A stretch of 7,260 bases of DNA, from positions 1 to 7,260 of the forward strand of contig SKTN01000163.1 in assembly GCA_007117945.1 (NCBI GenBank), written 5' to 3'. A program made the translations under genes and the position numbers. This document shows, piece by piece, positions 1 through 5,405 of this stretch. The notes under the pieces are model-generated. The model was not told the DNA's origin. It ran no database searches and saw nothing but the letters and a program-made list of their open reading frames with translations. How positions within the stretch are numbered: the first letter of the stretch is position 1; each line of letters starts with the position of its first letter. The stretch comes from Nitriliruptoraceae bacterium. Its GTDB lineage: Bacteria > Actinomycetota > Nitriliruptoria > Nitriliruptorales > Nitriliruptoraceae.

Positions 1-430
1 CCGGGTCACAGGTGTAGAGGACGGTGTCCCAGTCGAAGGAGTACCCGAGCCGGGCGATCGTGGTGCGCTGCTCGTCGATGTTGGCGTAGGTCCAGGCCTT
101 GGGGTCCGCGCCGCGGTTGCGGGCCGCGTTCTCCGCGGGCAGCCCGAAGGCGTCCCAGCCGATCGGGTTGAGCACCCGGCGACCCTGCATCCGGAGGTGG
201 CGCACCAGTGCGTCGTGGATCGTGAAGATCTCCGCGTGCCCCATGTGGAGGTCACCGGAGGGGTAGGGGAACATCGTCAGCGCGTAGTAGGGCGCGTCGG
301 CCTGGTCGTCCTCGCGGGCACCGGGCCCCGGACGGAGGCTGTAGGTGCGCTCCTCGGCCCACCGCTCGGCGATCGGGGGCTCGATCGCCAGCGGGTCGTA
401 GCGCTCGGTGTCACCTGGGACGTTGGACAT
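1..430 (-). CDS. leuS: Leucyl-tRNA synthetase, N-terminal 143 residues (3' end cut by window edge)
   Basis: This class I aminoacyl-tRNA synthetase charges tRNA-Leu with leucine in the cytoplasm. The visible part runs from an ATG at 430-428 to the window edge, about 143 residues; full-length enzymes have over 800, so the editing domain, KMSKS loop and anticodon-binding parts lie outside. The Rossmann-fold start is unmistakable: MFPYPSGDLHMGH (about residues 53-65) carries the ATP-binding HIGH motif as HMGH at 62-65, followed by NPIGWDAFGLPAENAA at about 88-103, a leucine-enzyme signature. The Ala-Glu after HMGH, where many bacteria have Val-Arg, resembles actinobacterial sequences as I remember them. 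A GGAGG ribosome binding site lies at 447-443, 12 bases before the ATG. The SRPBCC gene lies 70 bp upstream on the same strand. Identity is essentially certain; the start is well supported. Confidence 0.97.
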   Translation of the reverse strand, partial: MSNVPGDTERYDPLAIEPPIAERWAEERTYSLRPGPGAREDDQADAPYYALTMFPYPSGDLHMGHAEIFTIHDALVRHLRMQGRRVLNPIGWDAFGLPAENAARNRGADPKAWTYANIDEQRTTIARLGYSFDWDTVLYTCDP

Positions 431-463
431 CGTGTGGTGCAGCCTCCGGGAGCGGACCCACGG

Positions 464-469
464 AGCGTA
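464..469 (-). promoter_or_regulatory. Possible -10 box for leuS (TACGCT)
   Basis: Reading the minus strand, TACGCT at 469-464 fits the actinobacterial TANNNT -10 pattern and is the same hexamer found upstream of the tRNA gene. It would give a transcript start near 457 and a leader of about 27 bases that includes the GGAGG site. No convincing -35 box is seen at 17-18 bp. The gene may also be read through from the SRPBCC gene. Confidence 0.25.
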
Positions 470-476
470 GCGAGCG

Positions 477-489
477 GGCCGGACCGGCC
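477..489. repeat. 13-bp palindrome GGCCGG-A-CCGGCC between the SRPBCC gene and leuS
   Basis: Perfect 6-bp arms around one central base, lying 12 bp beyond the SRPBCC stop codon. As RNA only the outer 4 bp could pair around a 5-base loop, so it is a weak terminator at best. It could be a protein-binding dyad or chance in GC-rich DNA. Confidence 0.25.
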
Positions 490-500
490 TGAGGCCTCCG

Positions 501-944
501 TCAGTCGTCGAGCGCCTCGCAGTGGCGCCGCAGCCCCTCGGCGGCACCTCGCACGGCATCGCCCACCACGCGGCGCTGCACCAGCTTCGGCAGGGGCAGC
601 GCCGCCTCGATGGTGAGCTCCAGGGTGGCGTCGCAGGCGCCGTCGTCCACGGCGACCACCCGCCACGCCCCCTGCTGGGACCGTTGTGCCCGACTGCTGC
701 CCTGCAGCTCCCAGGTCAGCCCGTCGTCGAGGTGCTCGTAGACCACCTCGAAGGTGTCGGTGACCACCTTGGCGTCGTTGACGATCCGGGCGCGCCGCAC
801 CTGTCCCCGGTCGTCCTCCTCGAGGACCTCCGAGCCCAGCATGCCCGGCCACCACTCGGGCTGCGCCCCGACATCGCGCACCGTCGCCAGCACCACCTCG
901 GCGGGTGCGGCGATCGCGACGGTGTGCTCGGCCCTGATGCCCAT
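501..944 (-). CDS. SRPBCC (START-like/polyketide cyclase fold) family protein, 147 aa
   Basis: A small helix-grip-fold protein of the SRPBCC superfamily, whose members hold hydrophobic ligands in a deep cavity; no specific ligand can be named. The N-terminus shows the usual pattern: a first strand (residues 6-12), the AAPAEVVLATVRDV segment (12-25), then PEWWPGM (29-35). Alternating strands follow, including TDTFEVVYEHLDDGLTWEL (62-80) and ATLELTIEAALPLP (106-119). The C-terminal helix (about 120-145) closes the cavity. At 147 residues it has normal length for a single-domain member. The ATG at 944-942 is chosen because the family's first strand begins just after it and because a TAGGCT box lies 7 bases upstream, suggesting a leaderless mRNA; no Shine-Dalgarno is seen. 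The frame stays open upstream far into the lipoprotein gene, but that is antisense. It stands immediately upstream of leuS and diverges from the lipoprotein. Family confident, function unknown. Confidence 0.85.
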   Translation of the reverse strand: MGIRAEHTVAIAAPAEVVLATVRDVGAQPEWWPGMLGSEVLEEDDRGQVRRARIVNDAKVVTDTFEVVYEHLDDGLTWELQGSSRAQRSQQGAWRVVAVDDGACDATLELTIEAALPLPKLVQRRVVGDAVRGAAEGLRRHCEALDD

Positions 945-951
945 GGGCCGG

Positions 952-957
952 AGCCTA
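952..957 (-). promoter_or_regulatory. Possible -10 box giving a leaderless SRPBCC mRNA
   Basis: On the minus strand TAGGCT (957-952) matches TANNNT and ends exactly 7 bases before the ATG at 944. This is the spacing expected when transcription starts at the first base of the start codon, common in Actinobacteria. There is no purine-rich ribosome binding site before this ATG, which agrees with a leaderless start. The -35 region is poor. Confidence 0.35.
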
Positions 958-1029
958 CGCGGGCTGCGGTCCGTGGACGAGGTACCGGCGGTTCGCGAGC
1001 GCCGCGCGCCGCTGCCACCGTGCCGGCCC

Positions 1030-1046
1030 GCACCCACCACGGGTGC
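1030..1046. repeat. Inverted repeat GCACCC-N5-GGGTGC upstream of the lipoprotein gene
   Basis: Perfect 6-bp arms (1030-1035 and 1041-1046) around ACCAC. It sits in the divergent region between the SRPBCC and lipoprotein genes, about 55 bp before the lipoprotein ATG and 1 bp from a second dyad. It could be an operator or a small leader hairpin. Confidence 0.4.
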
Positions 1047-1047
1047 C

Positions 1048-1064
1048 TGTCGGACCCTCCGACA
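1048..1064. repeat. Inverted repeat TGTCGGA-CCC-TCCGACA upstream of the lipoprotein gene
   Basis: Perfect 7-bp arms (1048-1054 and 1058-1064) with a 3-bp centre, 36 bp before the lipoprotein ATG. Its symmetry and size fit a transcription-factor operator. If transcribed it would be a compact hairpin ahead of the ribosome binding site. Together with the neighbouring repeat at 1030-1046 it forms a tandem of dyads in an otherwise featureless 156-bp divergent region where no plus-strand TANNNT box is seen. Confidence 0.45.
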
Positions 1065-1100
1065 CGCCACCACAGCCCCGAGGACAGGAACACCATCACG

Positions 1101-2549
1101 ATGCCCCCGGTACGACCGCGCACCGCTGCCGGGTCCGCTGCACCCGCTCGCGGGACCCGCAGACCCCGGCTGCTGACCGGGCGGAACAGCACGCTGCTGG
1201 CCCTGGGACTGGCCTGGGCCCTGACCGCGTGCGGCCTGCTCGACGAGGACCACGTCGACAGCGACCCGCCCCCGGAGCCCGTGGAGGAAGCCCCCGCCGA
1301 CGAGGCCACGGGGGAGACGGCCACCGACGCGGCGCCTGCGCCCGATGCTGCTGCAACGCAGGAGGGCGAGCCCGAGCTCGACCCCGGCGCCTGGAGCCCC
1401 TGGGCGATGCCTGCCGGCGACGCGAGCGCGGCGAACCGCGCCAGCCTCCCGGGCCCGGAGCAGCCCGGCCTCAGATGGTGGCTCGACCTCGGGGAGGTCA
1501 CGACCGCGTTCGCGCCCGAGGGCTACGACCGCTTCGATGATCGTGTGCTGCTCGCCGACGCAGGCGTGCTGGTCGCCCGGGTCTCCAACCCCGAGGGGCA
1601 GTACGAGGACACCGCCCGGTTCCGCAACGAGCTGATCGGCATCGACCTCGACACCGCCGAGGTGCTGTGGGAGATCCCCAACGTCTCGCCGATCAACTCC
1701 GGTCCCTGCATGCCGGCGCTCGACCGCCGGGACCGGATCTGGGTGGAGCAGCGCCCCGACGGCGGTGACCTCGGCTCCCTGCTCAACCACGGCAGCCGCG
1801 ACCACTGGGCGGTCATGACCAGCGACCACCTGGTGACCCTGATCGAGATCGTCGACGACGACGGCGACGCGACCGAGCACCGCATCGTGTCCATCGCCCT
1901 CGACGACGGCACGACCACCGACGAGATCACCCTGCCCACCGCAACCGGTATCGACAGCACCGAGGTGGACCGCGCCTACCTGCTCGCCGACCACGACCGT
2001 GTCTACCTCTCCACCCGCACGACCGGTGACAGCCAGGTCCTGGCCCTCGATGCCGCGGGTGGGGAACTGGACCTCGACTGGGCGTTCGACCTGGAGCTCC
2101 GTGCACCGGAGCTGACCCTCGGTGATGGTGTGGTGCTGTTCCAGGACGGCCGGCGCGCTGCCGGTGCCGCCCCCTCGCTCACCGCGCTGGACGTCGACGA
2201 CGGAACGCTGGTGTTCGACGACGGGATAGCGGTGGGTGCACAGCCCCTCGCCAACCCCGACGGCACGCTGTGGGGACGCACCTCGGGCGAGGACAGCAGC
2301 CGCATGCGGGAGATCTCCCGGATCGGTGCGGACGGACGACTGCGCTGGCAGCTGCCGTGGTCGGAACTCGCCCTCGCCAGGGGCGAGGGTCCTCAGGACC
2401 CCGAACGACCCTTCGTCGAGATGGCCGGGGTCGACGAGCAGGGCACGCTGTTGCTGGTCAGTGACGACGGGGACGGCCTGATCATCGCGCTGGAGCGCGA
2501 TGGTGACCTGGCCGTGCAGGAACCGACGGCCGAGGAGGACGACGGCTGA
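1101..2549 (+). CDS. Putative lipoprotein with PQQ-like beta-propeller domain, 482 aa
   Basis: Probably an exported, lipid-anchored beta-propeller protein acting on the outer face of the membrane. An Arg-rich N-terminus (including TRRPRLL at 19-25, loosely Tat-like) leads to a hydrophobic stretch at 31-43 and the lipobox LTAC, with Cys44 as the expected lipidated residue. Residues 46-95 form a Pro/Glu/Asp/Ala-rich linker. From about 120 to 475 strand-turn-strand units recall PQQ/quinoprotein-like blades: LIGIDLDTAEVLWE (178-191), VLALDAAGGELDLDW (313-327), LTALDVDDGTLVF (360-372) and ISRIGADGRLRWQLP (405-419). No PQQ-binding or catalytic residues can be recognised, so a scaffold, ligand-binding or BamB-like role is as likely as an enzyme. 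The ATG at 1101 is chosen because the signal peptide follows it directly and AGGAA (1086-1090) lies 10 bases upstream; the frame is open further upstream but without signal-like sequence. Transcribed divergently from the SRPBCC gene. Lipoprotein call strong, propeller likely, function unknown. Confidence 0.8.
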   Translation: MPPVRPRTAAGSAAPARGTRRPRLLTGRNSTLLALGLAWALTACGLLDEDHVDSDPPPEPVEEAPADEATGETATDAAPAPDAAATQEGEPELDPGAWSPWAMPAGDASAANRASLPGPEQPGLRWWLDLGEVTTAFAPEGYDRFDDRVLLADAGVLVARVSNPEGQYEDTARFRNELIGIDLDTAEVLWEIPNVSPINSGPCMPALDRRDRIWVEQRPDGGDLGSLLNHGSRDHWAVMTSDHLVTLIEIVDDDGDATEHRIVSIALDDGTTTDEITLPTATGIDSTEVDRAYLLADHDRVYLSTRTTGDSQVLALDAAGGELDLDWAFDLELRAPELTLGDGVVLFQDGRRAAGAAPSLTALDVDDGTLVFDDGIAVGAQPLANPDGTLWGRTSGEDSSRMREISRIGADGRLRWQLPWSELALARGEGPQDPERPFVEMAGVDEQGTLLLVSDDGDGLIIALERDGDLAVQEPTAEEDDG

Positions 2550-2563
2550 CCCGCAGCGCAGGC

Positions 2564-2588
2564 CACCGGGGGTTCGCACCCCGGGGTG
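2564..2588 (+). terminator. Possible terminator hairpin after the lipoprotein gene
   Basis: Fifteen bases past the lipoprotein stop codon, CCGGGG (2566-2571) can pair with CCCCGG (2579-2584). The alternative register GGT-TCGC-ACC gives a tight loop. Total pairing is strong but contains a bulge and there is no following T tract, so termination is plausible rather than shown. The same bases overlap the presumed -35 region of the tRNA promoter. Confidence 0.4.
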
Positions 2589-2602
2589 CGGCTCGGTACG
2601 CT
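2573..2602 (+). promoter_or_regulatory. Possible tRNA-Ala promoter (TTCGCA ... TACGCT)
   Basis: TTCGCA (2573-2578) and TACGCT (2597-2602) are separated by 18 bp and resemble -35 and TANNNT -10 boxes. Transcription would begin near 2609, leaving a 5' leader of about 35 bases to be trimmed before the tRNA. The -35 box lies in the loop side of the preceding hairpin. Confidence 0.4.
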
Positions 2603-2643
2603 TCCGCGCCGCACCCGGGAGGCAGTGACCCCCGGTGGCGTTC

Positions 2644-2717
2644 GGGCCGGTAGCGCAGTCCGGCAGCGCACCTCCATGGCATGGAGGGGGTCGTGGGTTC
2701 AAATCCCATCCGGTCCA
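2644..2717 (+). tRNA. tRNA-Ala, anticodon GGC
   Basis: A complete cloverleaf can be drawn by eye. The acceptor stem GGGCCGG (2644-2650) pairs with CCGGTCC (2710-2716), and its third pair is G-U, the classic alanine identity element; A2717 is the discriminator. The D stem is GCGC (2653-2656) with GCGC (2666-2669), and GG stands in the D loop. The anticodon stem CCTCC (2671-2675) pairs with GGAGG (2683-2687) around ATGGCAT, with U33 and anticodon GGC at 2678-2680, which reads GCC (and GCU by wobble). The T stem GTGGG (2693-2697) pairs with CCCAT (2705-2709) around TTCAAAT. The bases after the discriminator are CCT, so the CCA end is not encoded and must be added. GCC is expected to be a heavily used codon at this base composition. 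A strong hairpin follows 15 bases downstream. Confidence 0.95.
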
Positions 2718-2731
2718 CCTGAACCACCTCT

Positions 2732-2758
2732 GCAGCCCCGGTCGGCGACCGGGGCTGC
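2732..2758 (+). terminator. Terminator hairpin of the tRNA-Ala gene
   Basis: A perfect 12-bp stem: GCAGCCCCGGTC (2732-2743) pairs with its complement at 2747-2758 around a GGC loop. It starts 15 bases after the tRNA. The sequence after it (GTCGTTGCG) has few T residues, as is common for terminators in GC-rich Actinobacteria. The stem is symmetrical and could also stop minus-strand transcription. Confidence 0.75.
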
Positions 2759-2780
2759 GTCGTTGCGCCACCGAGGTGGT

Positions 2781-2798
2781 CTCCCTTCGGACAGGGAG
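2781..2798. repeat. Inverted repeat CTCCCT-N6-AGGGAG
   Basis: Six-bp arms (2781-2786, 2793-2798) around TCGGAC in the stretch between the tRNA terminator and the UPF0316 gene. A smaller dyad CCACC-GA-GGTGG directly precedes it (2769-2780). Either may be an operator or a weak hairpin; no TANNNT box is seen in this gap on the plus strand, so the promoter of the following gene is unresolved. Confidence 0.3.
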
Positions 2799-2945
2799 CC
2801 CCCCTCCGCCGCTGCCGCGCCCCGCCGATAGTGCGGACAGGGGGTTCGGCGGGTCGGGACGCGCGTGAACGGGCCGCCCGGGACGAGGCGATCACGCGTG
2901 CAGCATGGCCCGGCGGACCGCGCCGTGCGCACCCTGGAGGACACC

Positions 2946-3518
2946 GTGCTCGACTGGCTGCCCGATCCGATGGCCCTGTGGACGGCGCTGTGGCCGGCGC
3001 TGGCCGTGGCGGGCCTGCGGGCCGCGGACGTCTCCATGAACGTCTTCCGGGTGGTCTTCGTCGTCCAGGGCCGGCAGGCCCTGGCCGCCACGGCCGCCGG
3101 GACGGAGGCCGGCATCTGGCTGGCTGCGGCGGGGATCGTCCTCCTCGACCTGACCTGGATGCGTGCCGCGGGCTTCGTGGCGGGTGTCGCGCTCGGGACG
3201 GCGATCGGGATGGAGCTCACGGCCCGTCTCAAGCTCGGGATGAAGACCGTACGCATCTACGTGCATGTGGAGGAGGGTGCGGGCCACCTCGACGGCCACG
3301 ACGTGGCCCGGGCGCTGTACCACGCCGGTCACCGCGCCACCGTCTTCCGGGGGACGGGCTACCAGGGCCCCGTCGATATGGTCCTGTCCACGGTGCGCTT
3401 CCGCGACGCGGAAGCGGTGCTGCGCCTCGCCCGTGCCGTGGCGCCCACCGCCTTCGCCGCCGTGGACAACAGCCCGCACCCGGCCACCGCCGGGGCGGCG
3501 ACCGTGGGCCGTGTGTGA
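2946..3518 (+). CDS. UPF0316 family membrane protein (DUF5698 + DUF2179), 190 aa
   Basis: A small integral membrane protein of the UPF0316/YebE type, of unknown biochemical function. The N-terminal DUF5698 part has hydrophobic segments at about 11-27, 52-69 and 74-92. It also carries LRAADVSMNVFRVVFVVQGR (24-43), which matches the family's 'R..DvS..t.R.i.v..G' pattern, and the Glu-Ala-x-Ile-Trp segment (54-58). The cytoplasmic DUF2179 part (about 103-175) shows GHRATVFRGTGYQGPVD (128-144) and the closing PTAFAAVDN (167-175), typical of this putative ligand-binding domain. A GTG at 2946 is chosen: GGAGG at 2936-2940 lies 5 bases upstream, and the first membrane segment follows soon after. The longer GTG at 2865 would add 27 residues of Arg-rich sequence unlike the family. 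The oxidoreductase follows 87 bp downstream, probably on the same transcript. Family assignment is good, role unknown. Confidence 0.82.
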   Translation: MLDWLPDPMALWTALWPALAVAGLRAADVSMNVFRVVFVVQGRQALAATAAGTEAGIWLAAAGIVLLDLTWMRAAGFVAGVALGTAIGMELTARLKLGMKTVRIYVHVEEGAGHLDGHDVARALYHAGHRATVFRGTGYQGPVDMVLSTVRFRDAEAVLRLARAVAPTAFAAVDNSPHPATAGAATVGRV

Positions 3519-3605
3519 GCCGCGTCGGTCACGCCACGCGGGGACGAGACCACGACCACGCCGGTCCGCAGCGCGCCCGGACGCGAACCGGCACGGAGGT
3601 GCGCT

Positions 3606-4652
3606 GTGGCTGAGGTGATCGTCATCGGTGCCGGCATGGCCGGCAGTACCGCCGCGCAGGCGCTGACCGCGGCCGGACACCGCGTCGTGGTGGTGGACAA
3701 GGGCTTCGCCGTGGGCGGCCGGATGGCGGCACGCTCGGTCGACGGTGCGCGCTTCGACGTGGGCGCGCAGTTCCTGACGGCCAAGACGCCCACCTTCCGG
3801 GCGATGACCGCGCGGTGGGCCGACGAGGGGGTGCTGCGGACCTGGTTCCACGGCAGCCCCGACCTGCAGGCCCCGCGCGACCCGGACGGCCACCCACGGC
3901 TCAGGGGCACGCCGACCATGCGCCGGGTCGTGGAGCACATCGGCACCGGGCTCGACCTCCGGCTCGGCCAGGTCGTCGGCGCGATCGTCCCCGACGGACG
4001 GCGGGCCACCCTCCACCTCGCCGCCCGGCCGGCGGGCACCGCCGCCCGGCCGAGCTGGCCACCCGCCGCCTCGACGCCACGCTCCACCCTGACCGCGGAC
4101 GCGGTGCTGTCCACCATGCCGGTCCCCCAGACCCGGGCGGTCCTGGCCGCGGGCGGGGTCACGCTCTCCCGCACCGCGGAGGAGCGGCTCGCCGCCGCCA
4201 GCTACGACCCCTGCCTGACGGTGCTGGCGGTGCCCGACGGACCGAGCTCCCTGCCGGCCCGCGGCGCCGTCCGGGTCCCTGACGGCGACGTGACCTGGAT
4301 CACCGACCATCAGGTCGCCGGGACCTCCTCCACGCCGGCACTGACCATCCACGCCGGCGCCGAGTACAGCCGGGAGCGCTTCGAGTCCGACGCCGAGGTG
4401 GTCCGGGGCGAGGTGGTCCAGCTCGCCGCCGGGCTGCTGGGCACCACGGCCCAGCCGGTCCACCTCCACCGCTGGCGGTACGCGACGCCGACCACCCCCC
4501 TGGGCGACGCGCCCCTGGTCGACCGCATCGGTGAGGCGCCCTTCGCCGTCGCCGGCGACGCCTTCCGTGGCGGCCGCGTCGAGGGTGCCGCGCTGTCGGG
4601 GCTCGATGCCGCCGAGGCGCTGCTCGCGGCGCTGGCGGAGCGCCGGGCGTGA
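3606..4652 (+). CDS. Renalase-like FAD/NAD(P)-dependent oxidoreductase, 348 aa
   Basis: A cytoplasmic flavoprotein of the amine oxidase/renalase-like group (COG3380 type). The N-terminus is a Rossmann dinucleotide-binding fold: IGAGMAGSTAA with GxGxxG at residues 8-13, the ribose-binding acid D31 in VVVVDKG, then VGGRMAAR (36-43) and FDVGAQFLT (50-58), all family hallmarks. VLSTMPVPQ (167-175) and HRWRYATP (288-295) are typical of the substrate-domain core. The C-terminal FAD motif AGDAFRGGRVEGAALSG spans 316-332. Residues 137-163 form a Pro/Ala/Arg-rich loop that looks like an insertion. Length is normal for the family (about 310-350). The GTG start is fixed by GGAGG (3595-3599) 6 bases upstream and by the Rossmann strand starting at residue 3. 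Substrate cannot be read from the sequence; relatives oxidise dihydronicotinamide isomers, amines or unknown compounds. Its stop lies 3 bp from the stop of the convergent phosphatase gene. Confidence 0.9.
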   Translation: MAEVIVIGAGMAGSTAAQALTAAGHRVVVVDKGFAVGGRMAARSVDGARFDVGAQFLTAKTPTFRAMTARWADEGVLRTWFHGSPDLQAPRDPDGHPRLRGTPTMRRVVEHIGTGLDLRLGQVVGAIVPDGRRATLHLAARPAGTAARPSWPPAASTPRSTLTADAVLSTMPVPQTRAVLAAGGVTLSRTAEERLAAASYDPCLTVLAVPDGPSSLPARGAVRVPDGDVTWITDHQVAGTSSTPALTIHAGAEYSRERFESDAEVVRGEVVQLAAGLLGTTAQPVHLHRWRYATPTTPLGDAPLVDRIGEAPFAVAGDAFRGGRVEGAALSGLDAAEALLAALAERRA

Positions 4653-4655
4653 ACC

Positions 4656-5405
4656 TCAGCGCATCTGCGGCACGGCATCGCTGCCCGCCCGCGCGCTGAA
4701 CCCGCCGGTGCGCAGGGGCAGCGTCAGGTGCCCGAGGTCGTTGTAGCTGGCCAGCACCGCCCGTGGCGACCCACCGCCGGCGACCGCCCGTGCCGGGGGT
4801 GCCAGGCGGGAGGTGTCCGAGGCCTCGAGCAGGAGCAGTTCGGCCACAGCGGCGTTGCCCACCGGCCCGAGGCTGCGTGGTGGCAGGGACAGCAGGCGGT
4901 GCAGGCCGTGCCAGATGCTGCCGCCGTGGCTGACCACCACGCAGGTCCCACCGTCAGGGGTCGCTGCGTGCAGCTCCTCGAGGGCGGGCGCGACCCGGTC
5001 CGCGAGCTGCTCGGCGGTCTCCGCGCCGATCTCGGTCATGACGTCCGCACCCGCGGTCCAACGCTGCCACCGCTGCGGCTCCTCGACGGCCAGCTCCCGG
5101 TGGGAGCGGCCCTCCCAGCTGCCGAAGGCGCGTTCCCGCAGCCGCGCGTCGACGCCGACCTCGAGGCCGAGGGCCGCAGCCAGGGGCGCCGCGGTCTCCC
5201 TCGCGCGCTGGAGATCGGAGCTGACGACGCGCACGGTGCCGACCCCCGCCGCCAGCAGCTCCGCCAGGCGCCCGCGGTAGGCAGCGGCGAGCGCGTCGGC
5301 CTGGTCGCGTCCCCGCGGCGACAGCCCGGAGCAGCGCTGGCCCTGGATCCTGCCCTCGACGTTCCAGTGGGACTCGCCGTGCCGCACGAGCAACAGCCGC
5401 TTCAC
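4656..5405 (-). CDS. Histidine phosphatase (phosphoglycerate mutase-like) family protein, 249 aa
   Basis: A member of the histidine phosphatase superfamily, which passes phosphate through a phospho-histidine. LLVRHGESHWN (5-15) holds the signature RHG with catalytic H9. SSDLQRARETA (62-72) carries the supporting arginines, LRERAFGSWEG (89-99) the acid (E91), and VVVSHGGSI (156-164) the second histidine H160. All active-site elements are present, so it should be active; substrate is open. In mycobacteria the phosphatase next to rsfS is GpgP, which removes phosphate from glucosyl-3-phosphoglycerate, so a sugar-phosphate substrate is a reasonable guess by gene order only. The GTG start (5405-5403) is chosen because RLLLVRHG follows at once and because it overlaps the rsfS stop as GTGA, implying translational coupling. 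The C-terminal 50 residues (about 200-249) extend past the core and are Ala/Gly/Ser-rich. Confidence 0.92.
   Translation of the reverse strand: MKRLLLVRHGESHWNVEGRIQGQRCSGLSPRGRDQADALAAAYRGRLAELLAAGVGTVRVVSSDLQRARETAAPLAAALGLEVGVDARLRERAFGSWEGRSHRELAVEEPQRWQRWTAGADVMTEIGAETAEQLADRVAPALEELHAATPDGGTCVVVSHGGSIWHGLHRLLSLPPRSLGPVGNAAVAELLLLEASDTSRLAPPARAVAGGGSPRAVLASYNDLGHLTLPLRTGGFSARAGSDAVPQMR

Noticed and set aside
431..500. A T-box or leader-peptide attenuator ahead of leuS
   Set aside because: Only 70 bp separate leuS from the upstream stop codon. No T-box core, specifier stem or run of leucine codons in a short leader frame is seen there.
2644..2717. Reading the tRNA as initiator or elongator Met because CAT occurs in the anticodon arm
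   Set aside because: With a proper 5-bp anticodon stem the loop is ATGGCAT, which places U33 before GGC. The third acceptor pair G-U and discriminator A also mark alanine.
2644..2760. The tRNA-Ala 3' end as an attachment site for an integrated element
   Set aside because: No repeat of the tRNA 3' end occurs elsewhere in the window and no integrase or phage-like gene is present. The strong terminator directly follows the tRNA.
501..2771. A 756-codon open frame on the minus strand running through the lipoprotein gene, the tRNA and into the SRPBCC gene
   Set aside because: Only its last 147 codons look like a real protein (SRPBCC). The rest is antisense to the lipoprotein, and its beginning contains the 'GWDLNPRP' string produced by reading a tRNA gene backwards. 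GC-rich DNA gives long chance frames.
2635..2868. Small plus-strand frame with 'GGGRGFKSHPVHLN' and its minus-strand partner with 'GFEPTTPSMPW'
   Set aside because: These strings are the well-known false proteins obtained by translating a tRNA gene; the tRNA-Ala explains them.
2892..4469. A 525-codon minus-strand frame opposite the UPF0316 and oxidoreductase genes
   Set aside because: It is rich in Gly, Arg, His and Asp without any fold-like pattern, and lies opposite two genes with clear family motifs and good ribosome binding sites.
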